64,000 nt of DNA from an uncultured bacterium. GTDB taxonomy: Bacteria; Planctomycetota; UBA1135; GCA-002686595. Below are positions 8,238 through 18,998 of this stretch, piece after piece (the stretch's first letter is position 1; each line of letters begins with the position of its first letter). The position numbers and the translations under genes were made by a program. The notes under the pieces are model-generated. The model was not told the origin of the DNA. It was given only the letters and a program-made list of their open reading frames with translations, and made no database searches. The stretch lies in assembly GCA_938083085.1 (NCBI GenBank), contig CALLKX010000015.1:1-64000 (forward strand), given 5' to 3'.

Positions 8238-8843
8238 ATGGACGCCACTTGCCCGAGCTGCGGCGCCGGGCTCGAGACCCCGCTCGCCTGTGGTGCCTGC
8301 GGGGTCTTGATGCTCACGGAGGACGGCGCCTGCCCCTTTGCCCTGCTGGGACTGGAGCCTGGCTTCCCCGTCGACGCCAAGGACCTCAAGACCCGGCTGC
8401 GCCGCTTCACCCGCCTGGTGCACCCCGACTTCTTCGCCCTGGAAGGCGAGGAGGCCCTGGCAAAGGCGGAGCGCAATAACGCGCTGCTGAACGAGGCCTT
8501 CGCCGTCCTCTCGGACGAGACCCGACGGGCGGATCGGCTCGTCGCCCGCCTCGGCGGCCCCAGCAAGAAAGACCTCGGCTCCATGCCCCAGGCATTCCTC
8601 ATGGAGGTCATGGAGTGGAACGAGACTCTCGAGGAGGCCTCCCCCGGCTCCGCCGAGATGCTCCGACTCTCCAGCGAACTCACCGAACATCGCGACCGTA
8701 TCTCCACCGAGATCGCCGCGGCCCTCACCCCCCTCCCCCAACCTGGCGCCGCTTCCCTCGCGGGAGTCCGCCAGAGCCTGAACGCCAGACGCTACGTCGA
8801 CCGCGCCCTCGGGCGCATCTCGGCCAGCGCTGGCCCAGCCTGA
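8238..8843 (+). CDS. hscB: J-domain co-chaperone HscB with N-terminal zinc finger
   Basis: A 201-residue J-protein that brings IscU to HscA and stimulates its ATPase. The HPD motif is at 62-64 (LVHPDFF). The C-terminal helical part, with [18 protein letters not shown], fits the HscB family. Residues 5-21 carry two CxxC pairs (CPSC and CGAC), a zinc finger known from eukaryotic HSCB/HSC20 but absent from E. coli HscB. The ATG at 8238 lies 1 nt after the iscA stop codon, so translation is probably coupled; an in-frame GTG at 8217 inside iscA is less likely. Confidence 0.93.
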   Translation: MDATCPSCGAGLETPLACGACGVLMLTEDGACPFALLGLEPGFPVDAKDLKTRLRRFTRLVHPDFFALEGEEALAKAERNNALLNEAFAVLSDETRRADRLVARLGGPSKKDLGSMPQAFLMEVMEWNETLEEASPGSAEMLRLSSELTEHRDRISTEIAAALTPLPQPGAASLAGVRQSLNARRYVDRALGRISASAGPA

Positions 8844-8863
8844 ACGCCCAGCTCCATCCAACC

Positions 8864-10735
<1,872 letters not shown>

Positions 10736-10737
10736 CC

Positions 10738-10953
10738 TTGGACCCGGCCACCACCATCGACTGGTCCGACCCGTTCGAGATCGGCTTCCGGCTCGCCGAG
10801 CGCTTCCCCGACCTCGACCCCCTCTCGGTCCGGTTCACCGACCTGCACCGTTGGGTGACAGAGTTGGAGGGGTTCATCGGGGACCCTGCGGCCTCCAACG
10901 AGGGCATCCTCGAGGCCATCCAGATGGCCTGGGTCGACGAGCGCGAGGACTGA
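10738..10953 (+). CDS. iscX: IscX, iron-binding accessory of the ISC system
   Basis: A 71-residue acidic protein starting at a TTG 2 nt after the hscA stop. DPLSVRFTDLHRWV and ASNEGILEAIQMAWVDE match IscX (YfhJ), including its conserved FTDLH-type segment. IscX binds IscS and iron and modulates desulfurase activity. It closes the operon. In E. coli an fdx gene sits between hscA and iscX; here hscA is followed directly by iscX. Only 11 bp separate its stop from the stop of the convergent gene. Confidence 0.92.
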   Translation: MDPATTIDWSDPFEIGFRLAERFPDLDPLSVRFTDLHRWVTELEGFIGDPAASNEGILEAIQMAWVDERED

Positions 10954-10964
10954 GCGCCCGCTCG

Positions 10965-12392
10965 TCAGTCTCCGACAGGCGCCTCGACGAACTCCACGAG
11001 GTAGTCGAACGCCAGCGACTTGCCCCCGTCGAGGCTGACCCTCACGCCGTATCGCAGGCCCTCCCGGAACTGCAGGTCCACGGGCCGGAAGATCACGCAC
11101 GGGCCGCCACCGTAGCCGCCCTTGTTGATGTCCTTCCAGTCCAGGTCCAGCGGCTCCCCGCGGGGCTGGTAGTAGTCGTCGAGCCGTACCACCTCGACCT
11201 CGATGTCCTCCTTGCTGGCGGGGACCTTGCCGCGGATCAACTGGATGCTCCACGCGTGACGCGGGCCGAACAGGTCCAGGGGTAGGTAGCCCGGCGGCGG
11301 GTACAGCACGGCCTCGATCTCCCTGGCGGCTGGCCCGCTGCCATCCATGGACCACATGGCCGCCCAGCTCCCCGCGGCTCCAAAGCCGGTCTTCCCCATG
11401 GACGGGTTCAGGCACCAGCGCCGGTGCCCGACGCGGTCGATGTTGCTGGCGTCCGAGTCGTCCATGTACATGTCGACGCTCCGGGCGAGCCCGCCGTTGG
11501 CGAGGTTGCTGTGGCTCGCCCCCTCGTACCCCTCCCGGTACCTCGCGTCATCGAAGCCGTCTGGCTGCTCGGGCGTGTGATCCAGCTCCCCGTTGGCCTG
11601 GCAGACCTCGCTCGCCGCGTCGCAGAGGTCGTTCCACTTCTCGTCCAGGGTGATCGTGCGCCAGGGCAGGCCGCAGAGCGCGCGATACACCTTGAGGCGC
11701 ATGAGCGCGTGCTGCCGGTCCCCGGAGATCGGGTCCTTCGGGTCGCCGCTGGCCACGACCCGCGCGGCGGCGAGCTCCTCCGTCAACGCGGCGAGCCGGC
11801 GCGGGTAAGGCGCTCGACCATCCAGCTGGGCGAGGAACCCTCGCTCCCACTTTCGGCGGCTCACCACCTTGTTGCCCACCTTGATCTTTGCCGCGCCGTC
11901 GAGCTCCCCCTTCTTGTAGGTCGCAGCGCGCTCCCACCGCTTCTCCGGCCTGGACTCGGTGAATCTCCCGTCGAGGACACCCCTTCGATAGGTGGCCTTG
12001 ATCTTGTGGCTCCGATCGATCTCCTCGCTCTCCCAGCGACCGTCGAGGACGCCCTTGCGGTACGTCGCGCTGAGCGTCCGGACTCCGTCTTCGTAGGTGC
12101 GCCAGTACCCCGAGCGTTCGCCGCGCTCATACATGGCCTCGAGGAGCAGCTCCCCCCCCTCGTCCAGCTCGGCGTAGCGCCCCTGGCGCTCTCCGTCGCG
12201 GTATCGACAGGTGACCGCCACGCTACCGTCCTCACGGAACTGAACGAACTCCCCGTGCTTCGCGCCCGCCTCATCCACCTCGTAGCGCTCCCGGACGCCG
12301 CCCCCCGGCCAGGTGGTCTCGACCACGCCCTCGTCCTGCGGGCCGAGCATGGAGAGGGCGAGGGCCAGGGAGAGCAGCGGCGTGATCATCAC
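10965..12392 (-). CDS. Secreted MORN/YwqK-type repeat protein with CAP domain
   Basis: A 475-residue protein with a signal peptide (residues 1-17). Residues about 25-185 contain at least six short repeats ending in G-x-x-x-G-x-aromatic (GERQGRY, GERSGYW, GVLDGRW, GVLDGRF), the pattern of MORN or YwqK-like repeats. The second half is CAP/SCP-like: it has RLKVYRALCGLPW, a following helix, DHTPEQP, ASHSNLANG and GHRRWCLNP. The combination suggests an extracytoplasmic surface or wall-associated protein, but no activity can be assigned. It is convergent with the isc operon and divergent from ybaK. Confidence 0.72.
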   Translation of the reverse strand: MMITPLLSLALALSMLGPQDEGVVETTWPGGGVRERYEVDEAGAKHGEFVQFREDGSVAVTCRYRDGERQGRYAELDEGGELLLEAMYERGERSGYWRTYEDGVRTLSATYRKGVLDGRWESEEIDRSHKIKATYRRGVLDGRFTESRPEKRWERAATYKKGELDGAAKIKVGNKVVSRRKWERGFLAQLDGRAPYPRRLAALTEELAAARVVASGDPKDPISGDRQHALMRLKVYRALCGLPWRTITLDEKWNDLCDAASEVCQANGELDHTPEQPDGFDDARYREGYEGASHSNLANGGLARSVDMYMDDSDASNIDRVGHRRWCLNPSMGKTGFGAAGSWAAMWSMDGSGPAAREIEAVLYPPPGYLPLDLFGPRHAWSIQLIRGKVPASKEDIEVEVVRLDDYYQPRGEPLDLDWKDINKGGYGGGPCVIFRPVDLQFREGLRYGVRVSLDGGKSLAFDYLVEFVEAPVGD

Positions 12393-12426
12393 CAGAGGGT
12401 ACCCTGCCCTGCGAGGAACCTAAGTC

Positions 12427-12939
12427 GTGGCCAGGAAGAGGAAGCAAGATCGAGGGGGCGGGACCCGCGCCACGGTGACCCTCGAGCGTGAGGGGGTGCC
12501 CTTCACGCTCCACAGCTATGACCTCGGGCATGCACCGCTGGAGGGATCCGTCGGCGAGGCCGTCGCCGCCCAGCTGGGGCTCGCCCCCGAGGTGGTCTTC
12601 AAGACGCTCCTCGCCGAGGTCGACGGTGACCCCGTGTGCGCGGTGGTCCCAACGGCAGGGACCCTCTCACTCAAGCGCCTCGCCGCGGCCGCCGGCGGCA
12701 AGCGCGCCCGCATGATGGAGCCTGCGGTGGCGGAGCGGATCTCGGGCTACGTGACCGGCGGGATCAGCCCCTTCGGCCAGCTCCGGTCACTACCGACCTT
12801 CCTGGACCACTCCGCCATGACCCTGGAGTCCATGCTCGTCAGCGCGGGGCAGCGGGGACTCCAGCTCGAGCTGCGTCCCGACGTGCTCGTCCAGGTGGCC
12901 GCCGCACGCCCGGTGGAAGGCCTCGGCGTCCCCGGTTGA
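12427..12939 (+). CDS. ybaK: Cys-tRNA(Pro) deacylase YbaK/EbsC
   Basis: A 170-residue single-domain trans-editing enzyme that hydrolyses mischarged Cys-tRNA(Pro). HAPLEGSVGEAVAAQLG, VFKTLLAEVDG, the catalytic-lysine region SLKRLAAA and GYVTGGISPFG are family hallmarks. It begins at GTG 12427, 34 bp from the divergent MORN/CAP gene. It is not obviously linked functionally to its neighbours. Confidence 0.93.
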   Translation: MARKRKQDRGGGTRATVTLEREGVPFTLHSYDLGHAPLEGSVGEAVAAQLGLAPEVVFKTLLAEVDGDPVCAVVPTAGTLSLKRLAAAAGGKRARMMEPAVAERISGYVTGGISPFGQLRSLPTFLDHSAMTLESMLVSAGQRGLQLELRPDVLVQVAAARPVEGLGVPG

Positions 12940-13006
12940 ACCGCAGGGACGGCGGGCCGGCTGCGCCCTGGGTCGGTCCAGTCAGGCGTGATAGGGTCTG
13001 CTCGCG

Positions 13007-14458
13007 ATGAGCAAGAACAACGCCAGGAACAAGAGTGGCCAGGGAAGGCCCAGGTCGACATCGAAGCTTGAGGCCGACCTGCAGGCGGCCCACGAGAAGC
13101 TCCAGGCCGGTCAACCGGAGAAGGCCGAGGGGCTCCTGCGCAAGGCCATCTCGACCCACGGACGCGAGCCGCGGTTGATGGCCAACCTCGTCGCGTCGCT
13201 CCAGCGCATGGGTCGCCTGGAGGACGCTGAACGCGCCGCCCGGGCATCGGTGGCCGCCAACCCCGAGCACCCGGCCACGGCCAACAACCTCGGGACAGTG
13301 CTGAAGTTCCAGGGTCGGCTGGACGAGGCGGCCACCGAGTTCAGGCGGGCCACAGAGCTCGACCCGAACAGCGTGGAGGCCCTCCGTCACCTGATGGGCC
13401 TCAAGACCTACGAGGACCCCGCCGACCCGGACCTGGTCGCCGCCGAGGCCATGCTGGATCGGCTCCCCCCCGGAGACCAGGGCCGTGTGGGCCTCTACTT
13501 CGCGCTTGGGCGTGGCCTCGATGAGGTCAATGAGCACGCGCGCGCGTTCTCCTGCTTTGAGCGGGGGAACCGACTGCGGCGCTCACTCATGAAGTATCAG
13601 CCCAGGGAGCTCGAGCTCATCGTCGAGGAGACGATCCGCCACTTCGACGCCGAGCAGGCCGCGCTCGCCCCCGCCGCGGGCGCCTCGACCGAGCGCCCCG
13701 TCCTCGTCTGCGGGATGCCGCGCTCCGGCTCGACGCTCGTGGAGCAGATCCTCTCCAGCCACCCGAGCGTGGAGGGCGTGGGAGAGGTCCCCGCTCTTCC
13801 GCGTGTGATCGGCCAGCTGAACGCGCCCGCCCGAGAGCGGGTCGCCGCGACGGCGGGCTTGGGCGAAGCGGACCTCGTCGACCTCGGCGAGCGGTACGCG
13901 GCGGAGCTCCGCGGAATGGCGCCGAACGCGGAGGTGATCGTGGACAAGTTCCTGACCAACTTCCTGCAGGTCGGCCTGCTGCGCCGCGCCCTCCCTGGCG
14001 CGCGCTTCATCCACGTGCGCCGCGCCCCGATGGACAACGGCTTCGGGATCTTCCGGACCCTGTTCACCTCGACGATCCCCTACGCCTACGACATCAAGGA
14101 GATCGCCAGCACATACGCTCTCACCCACCGGCTCTGTGACCACTGGGAGTCAGTGACTCCCGGGACGATCCTCCAGGTCGACTACGAGGACCTTGTCGAG
14201 GACCTCGAGGGGACGGCGCGGCGGATGGTCGAATTCGCGGGGCTCCCCTGGGACGACGCCTGCCTCGCCTTCCACGAGACGGAGCGCGCCGTCCAGACCG
14301 CGAGCGCGACCCAGGTCCGGCAGCCGATCTACGCGAGTTCCGTGGATCGCTGGAGGCCATACGAGGCGCATCTCAAGCCGATGGCGAGAGCCTTCGAGGC
14401 CGCAGGTGTCCCCGTTGAGAAGGCCGGTACTCGGGACGGGAAAGAGGGCGAACGGTGA
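13007..14458 (+). CDS. TPR-sulfotransferase family protein
   Basis: A 483-residue cytoplasmic protein. Residues about 20-170 form TPR-type helical repeats (AANNLGTVLKFQGRLDEAA and flanking units). From about residue 228 a sulfotransferase domain follows with the PAPS 5-phosphosulfate-binding loop GMPRSGSTLVEQILSSHP and a later RRAPMDNGFGIFR segment that corresponds to the 3-phosphate-binding region. Expected reaction: sulfate transfer from PAPS to a protein, peptide or lipid, acceptor unknown. The next gene starts in a 4-nt GTGA overlap, so the two are translationally coupled. Confidence 0.88.
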   Translation: MSKNNARNKSGQGRPRSTSKLEADLQAAHEKLQAGQPEKAEGLLRKAISTHGREPRLMANLVASLQRMGRLEDAERAARASVAANPEHPATANNLGTVLKFQGRLDEAATEFRRATELDPNSVEALRHLMGLKTYEDPADPDLVAAEAMLDRLPPGDQGRVGLYFALGRGLDEVNEHARAFSCFERGNRLRRSLMKYQPRELELIVEETIRHFDAEQAALAPAAGASTERPVLVCGMPRSGSTLVEQILSSHPSVEGVGEVPALPRVIGQLNAPARERVAATAGLGEADLVDLGERYAAELRGMAPNAEVIVDKFLTNFLQVGLLRRALPGARFIHVRRAPMDNGFGIFRTLFTSTIPYAYDIKEIASTYALTHRLCDHWESVTPGTILQVDYEDLVEDLEGTARRMVEFAGLPWDDACLAFHETERAVQTASATQVRQPIYASSVDRWRPYEAHLKPMARAFEAAGVPVEKAGTRDGKEGER

Positions 14459-14730
14459 TCCCCGAGGGGTCCGCGCAGTGCCCCTGCTGCGACTACTACA
14501 CGCTTCGCCACCGGGGGAGCCACGAGGTCTGCCCCGTGTGCTACTGGGAAGATGACGGCACCGGCCTCGAGGCCCTCGACGAGGTCTCCTCGCTGAACCA
14601 CATCACCCTCCGGTCCGCGCGCAGGAACTTCGAACACCTCGGCGCCAGTGACCAGGCCGCGGTCTCCCTCGTCGCGACCCAGGAGGAGCGGGACGGCCTC
14701 AGGCGCGAGCAGCGCGCCACCTACTTCTGA
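14455..14730 (+). CDS. CPCC-type cysteine-rich zinc ribbon protein
   Basis: A 91-residue protein with CPCCDYYTL near residue 9 and CPVCYWEDDG near residue 26. These two CPxC pairs, with the following YWEDD, define the bacterial CPCC domain family, whose function is unknown. Its GTG start overlaps the sulfotransferase stop by 4 nt. The coupling suggests a partner of the sulfotransferase, but that is inference. Confidence 0.8.
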   Translation: MIPEGSAQCPCCDYYTLRHRGSHEVCPVCYWEDDGTGLEALDEVSSLNHITLRSARRNFEHLGASDQAAVSLVATQEERDGLRREQRATYF

Positions 14731-14810
14731 TCCACCTCGCGCCGGTAGATCGCGGCATTTCCTGAGATCAGGTGGGGTCTTCGGCTCGGCAACGTCCGAT
14801 CTCCTCTCCC

Positions 14811-15566
14811 GTGAAGTGGTTGCTCGAGAACATGCTCATGCCCCCCACAGGGCTGTACCTGATGGTCCTCGCGGGCCTCGTCCTACGCTGGCGTGCTCGG
14901 CGGCCGCTGGTGAGGGGTGCGGCGACCGCCCTCGCAGCCTCCGGCGCGCTCCTCTCCGTCACGCTCTCGCTGCCCCTCGTCTCCTTCTTGCTCCTCGACG
15001 GGCTGCAGAGCTTCCCGAGCCTCGACCCCGCGGCCGACTCGATAGACGCCGACGTGATTGTTGTCCTCGCTGGGGACGTCGACTGCGATCCGCCCGAGTA
15101 CGGGTCCGACCAACCCGGCGCCCTGAGTCAGCTCCGCTGCCGTTACGGAGCGCACCTATCTCGACGCACGGGTCTCCCCTTGGTGATCACCGGCGGTGTG
15201 CTTCGACCCGACCGGAGGCCCGCCAGCCACGTGCTCCGGGACTATGTCGAGGACGAGCTCGGCGTCACGGTGGCGTGGACCGAAGACGACGCGAAGACCA
15301 CGCGGGGCAACGCCCGCGGCGTGGCCCGCCTGATGAACCAGCGTGGCTACACACGAGCGGCGGTGGTGACCAACGCCTGGCACATGCCGAGGTCAGTGGA
15401 GGCCTTTGAGCGGGAGGGCGTCGACGTGCTGCCCGCTCCAACCGGAGCCCACCCGGCGCCGAGCCAGATCATCCGAGGGCTCATCCCCAGGGCCAGGTCC
15501 ATGCGAGACTCCTCCTGGGCGCTCCACGAGTACGTGGGCATGCTCTGGTACCGCATCTCTGACTGA
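14811..15566 (+). CDS. YdcF/ElyC-like DUF218 membrane protein
   Basis: A 251-residue inner-membrane protein. Two N-terminal hydrophobic segments (LMPPTGLYLMVLAGLVL and the region near residue 40-60) precede a DUF218 domain with DVIVVLAGDV, LPLVITGGV, TRGNARGVA and VVTNAWHMPRS. ElyC and SanA of this family affect envelope integrity. I favour the GTG at 14811 because MKWLLENMLMPPTGL lines up with ElyC starts; a GTG at 14772 is possible. It is convergent with the secreted hydrolase. Confidence 0.85.
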   Translation: MKWLLENMLMPPTGLYLMVLAGLVLRWRARRPLVRGAATALAASGALLSVTLSLPLVSFLLLDGLQSFPSLDPAADSIDADVIVVLAGDVDCDPPEYGSDQPGALSQLRCRYGAHLSRRTGLPLVITGGVLRPDRRPASHVLRDYVEDELGVTVAWTEDDAKTTRGNARGVARLMNQRGYTRAAVVTNAWHMPRSVEAFEREGVDVLPAPTGAHPAPSQIIRGLIPRARSMRDSSWALHEYVGMLWYRISD

Positions 15567-15679
15567 CGCGACCGGCGCCTCCACCGGACGGGGCCCGTGG
15601 TCGTCGCAGATGCCTCACAGCGCCAGACGTACGTCCAGGGCGAGCAGACCAGATGGCCTGGGTAAGTGAGGCCCTCGGG

Positions 15680-17155
15680 TCAGGGGACCAACGGTACGAC
15701 GAGCCCGTTGGAGAAGTTCCAGTTGCCGTTCCCGTTCCCAAGGTCACGGTAAACCAACTGCAGGTACGCGCTGGACCCGACGGTCAGGAAGCTGCTCACG
15801 GCGGGGTGGTTGCTCTGGAGGTCGATGCGCAGTTCGAAGCCCCCCTGGGCGTCGATCCCGCCGAACCCGACACGTGTCGCCCCACCGCCCACGCAGACGT
15901 AGCCGCCGCCGCTCGGGAAGTAGCCTGGCGCGGGGGCCAGGAAGACCATCCCCGCCGACCCCGCCGGGGCGTTGTTGACGACGAAGAGCAGGTCGTTCCG
16001 TGAGACAGAATTCGAGCCGCGGTAATCCGCCGTGGCGACGCCGCCCGACACGCTCTCGGTCATGGGGCCGCAGTACCCGCTCGGGCCAAGTTGGAGGTTG
16101 CACAGGAAGGCCTCCACGCGAGGTCCCTGCCCGATGAGCGAGTTGAGCCCGTGAGCACCGTTGGGATAGAAGAAGGCCTCGACGTCACCGGGACGGGGGC
16201 CGAGCGCGCTCAGGCGGTCCAGGAGGAGCACCGAGTGCGCCGGCTCGACCGCGAGGTCCTGGAGCCCGTGATGGACCTGGATTGGAGCGAGGCCTTCCGG
16301 GAACCAGGCGACGGAACGCCGGATCCAGGCGAGGCGGGCCTCCTCAAGGGTCATCGCGCCGCTGAGCCAGGGCTCGACGGACGCCTCGTAGATCACGCGG
16401 CCCATCCCGGTCGGAGTGGCGCCGTTGTTGACGATGTCCGCGGCCTCCGCTTGGACGCTGGGGAGGCTGAGGTCCGTGAATCCAAAGAGGTCCGCCACGC
16501 GGCGGACCCTTGGGTCGCGGACCTTGAGGAGCATCGCCGCCGCCCCGCCCCGGCTGATACCCCAAGCCGCGACCCGAGCGTCGTCGATGTCGGAGTACTC
16601 CGTCTGTGCCAGGACGGTCGACAGCATGGAACGCGCATCGTCGACGTCGCGATCCGCATAGCTCTTGGCTCCTCCCGAGAGGAACGGGCCTGCGAATGAG
16701 CTCGTCAGGGTCTCGCCGCGAAAGGACGGAATCAGGATGAAGTACTCGTCATCGACGCATTGACCGGGGAACGTCGAGAGGAGGTTCGCGGCCTCGTCGA
16801 CCGAGACTCCGATCAGTCCTCCATGGCAGAGGATCAGCGCCGCATGGGGCATCCCGGGCTCGTAGTTGAGCGGGAAGCGCACCGCGGCGTAGTGTCGATT
16901 GCCCCCCGAAAGGTGACTGATGATGTCCACGCGCTCGTTCGCCGAGCCAAGACCCGTGGCCTCCAATTGAAAGCCGTCGATGTCGACGGTCCGCGCCATC
17001 CAGTCATCCCGCACGTCCTCGATCTCATCCGGCGTCGGCGGCACGAAGAGCCGGGAAAGCGCCTGCGGCGCGGCCGCGGCGTGCGGGGCCGCCAGCAGCG
17101 CCACCCACATCAGCGATGCGAGGCGAAGTGCCGTGGAGAGAATATTCGGCGCCAT
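15680..17155 (-). CDS. Secreted alpha/beta-hydrolase with planctomycete C-terminal module
   Basis: A 491-residue exported protein. The ATG at 17155 gives a signal peptide (LSTALRLASLMWVALLAAPHAAAA). The hydrolase core has the nucleophile elbow GISRGG (S201), a probable acid in HHGLQDLAVEP and the histidine in GAHGLNS, resembling dienelactone hydrolase or prolyl-oligopeptidase-like enzymes. From about residue 360 a separate beta-rich module begins at YCGP and contains GGGYVCVGG and NWNFSNGL. The same module recurs in the metalloprotease at 48358-51411 and begins again at the 3' end of the window. Substrate unknown. Confidence 0.8.
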   Translation of the reverse strand: MAPNILSTALRLASLMWVALLAAPHAAAAPQALSRLFVPPTPDEIEDVRDDWMARTVDIDGFQLEATGLGSANERVDIISHLSGGNRHYAAVRFPLNYEPGMPHAALILCHGGLIGVSVDEAANLLSTFPGQCVDDEYFILIPSFRGETLTSSFAGPFLSGGAKSYADRDVDDARSMLSTVLAQTEYSDIDDARVAAWGISRGGAAAMLLKVRDPRVRRVADLFGFTDLSLPSVQAEAADIVNNGATPTGMGRVIYEASVEPWLSGAMTLEEARLAWIRRSVAWFPEGLAPIQVHHGLQDLAVEPAHSVLLLDRLSALGPRPGDVEAFFYPNGAHGLNSLIGQGPRVEAFLCNLQLGPSGYCGPMTESVSGGVATADYRGSNSVSRNDLLFVVNNAPAGSAGMVFLAPAPGYFPSGGGYVCVGGGATRVGFGGIDAQGGFELRIDLQSNHPAVSSFLTVGSSAYLQLVYRDLGNGNGNWNFSNGLVVPLVP

Positions 17156-17351
17156 TAGAGGTGACCGAGGACCCTTCACCCGAGGGGCGAGGAGATCCTG
17201 CGCGAGGGGGAAATTAGAGGAGGGCGAGCGATGACGACAAAGGGTACCAAGCTCTGGGAAGCCACCACGAGATCGGCCCCGGAGAGTGCCCGCCGGCCTG
17301 CTGGCTCCCGCCCAAATCGGGACACGCCCCCCCTACACGCCGCCCTTAGGG

Positions 17352-18890
17352 CTATTCGAGCACCAGGGAGGTCCCATCCATCAGCGGGTGTTTTTCGACC
17401 CCCATGATCTCCAGGAGGGTCGGAGCCACGTCCGCGAGCACCCCGTGCTCCCGCATCCGGGCGCCCCGGACCCCATCTCCAATCAGGACGAACGGCACCT
17501 TGTTCAGGGTATGGGCCGTATGTGGCTGGTCCGTGGAGGCATCCCAGAGCTGTTCCGAGTTCCCGTGATCGGCAGTGATCGCCACGGTCCCGCCCCGGGC
17601 CCGGACCGCGGGCACGATCTCCTTCAGGCACCCATCGACCGTCTCGACCGCCTTGAGAGCAGCCTCGTAGATCCCGGTGTGCCCGACCATGTCCGCGTTG
17701 GCGAAGTTGACGATGTAGACGTCGGTCTCTCCCTTGCCGAGGCTTGAGAGGATGGCGTCGGTCACCTCCCTCGCGCTCATCTGCGGGGCGAGGTCGTACG
17801 TGGCCACCCTAGGGCTCTGCACCAGCGTGCGCGTCTCGCCGTCGTAGGGCGCCTCTCGCCCACCTGAGAAGAAGTAGGTCACGTGAGCGTACTTCTCCGT
17901 CTCGGCGATCCGCTCCTGACGGAGCCCCGCAGCGCTCACCAACTCCGGGAAGATGCCACTCAGATCGATCGGCGGGAAGGCGACGGGGATGTCGATGTCA
18001 TCGCGATACTGCGTCATCGACGCGGCCTGGACGGCTGGCGCGCTGGCGCCACGCTCGAACCCGTCGAAGCCCTCCTGAACCAACGCGTCCGTGATCTCTC
18101 GCATTCGATCCGCGCGGTAGTTGAAGAGCAGCACGCCATCACCGTCCTCGAGGCGGCCCGTCCCCCGAGCGCCGATCACGGCGGGCTCGACAAACTCGTC
18201 GGTCACCCCGGCCTCATACGACGCGTGAATCGCGGCGAGCGCCGAGTCGAATCGATCGCCTTCACCGCTCACGAGCAAGCGGTAGGCGCGCTCAACCCGA
18301 TCCCAGCGCTTGTCCCGGTCCATGGCGTGATAGCGGCCAATGACGCTGGCGATACGGCCGACGCCGGCCGCTTCGCAGGCCGCCTCGAGGGCCTCGAGGA
18401 ACCCCACTCCCGACTTCGGCGGCGTGTCCCGCCCGTCCGTGATCGCGTGCACCAGCACCTGGTCCCGCCCGAGTCCCTCGTCGGCCGCCATCTGCAGGAG
18501 CGTCCGGAGGTGGTGGTCGCTGGCATGGACCATCCCGTTGCTCAGCAGCCCAAGAAGGTGGAGCGTCTTGCCCCTGGATCGGACGTCGGCCATCAGCTCC
18601 CTGAAGGCCGCATTGCGCGCGAACTCTCCGTCCTCGATGGACTTGTCGATCCGGCTGACATCCTGGTAGACGACCCGCCCTGCACCGAGGTTGGTGTGCC
18701 CGACCTCGCTGTTGCCCATGACTCCCAGAGGGAGGCCCACCTCTGACCCGCAGGCGGTCAGGAGGGTCCCCGGATGCTCGGCGAGAAGCTCCTGAAAGTA
18801 CGGGGCGCCCTCCACGATCGCGTTGGACTCTCGCTCTTTGCGCTGTCCCCAACCATCGAGGACGAGAAGTACGAGCGGCTTGGAAGTCAT
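17352..18890 (-). CDS. gpmI: 2,3-bisphosphoglycerate-independent phosphoglycerate mutase
   Basis: Glycolytic/gluconeogenic enzyme interconverting 3- and 2-phosphoglycerate with two Mn ions. It shows LDGWG (metal ligand D12), the phosphoserine site GNSEVGH (S61), ITDGRDTPP, NFANADMVGHTG and TADHGNSE. The ATG at 18890 gives 512 aa, the usual length; a longer frame to 18977 would add 29 unrelated residues. An 11-nt GCCCT-A-AGGGC hairpin lies at the stop codon. It is divergent from the M48 protease gene. Confidence 0.97.
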   Translation of the reverse strand: MTSKPLVLLVLDGWGQRKERESNAIVEGAPYFQELLAEHPGTLLTACGSEVGLPLGVMGNSEVGHTNLGAGRVVYQDVSRIDKSIEDGEFARNAAFRELMADVRSRGKTLHLLGLLSNGMVHASDHHLRTLLQMAADEGLGRDQVLVHAITDGRDTPPKSGVGFLEALEAACEAAGVGRIASVIGRYHAMDRDKRWDRVERAYRLLVSGEGDRFDSALAAIHASYEAGVTDEFVEPAVIGARGTGRLEDGDGVLLFNYRADRMREITDALVQEGFDGFERGASAPAVQAASMTQYRDDIDIPVAFPPIDLSGIFPELVSAAGLRQERIAETEKYAHVTYFFSGGREAPYDGETRTLVQSPRVATYDLAPQMSAREVTDAILSSLGKGETDVYIVNFANADMVGHTGIYEAALKAVETVDGCLKEIVPAVRARGGTVAITADHGNSEQLWDASTDQPHTAHTLNKVPFVLIGDGVRGARMREHGVLADVAPTLLEIMGVEKHPLMDGTSLVLE

Positions 18891-18947
18891 GGGGCTTGGT
18901 CGAAGGGGTGCGAGGAGACGTCCGGCGGCGAACGGCGATGAGGCTGA

Positions 18948-18953
18948 TATATT
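18948..18953 (+). promoter_or_regulatory. AT-rich -10-like element in divergent promoter region
   Basis: TATATT in otherwise GC-rich DNA, 46 bp upstream of the M48 protease ATG and 58 bp from the gpmI ATG. It could serve the protease gene; the reverse strand reads AATATA and could serve gpmI. No good -35 is evident. Confidence 0.3.
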
Positions 18954-18998
18954 GACCTCCTTCGCGTCTCCCGTCATCCACGCCCCACGCCCAGGCCA

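Noticed and set aside
8615-8863. N-terminal extension of HscA
   Set aside because: This part overlaps hscB, reads as Arg/Pro-rich antiframe and is not in the Hsp70 family; the GTG at 8864 gives the normal length.
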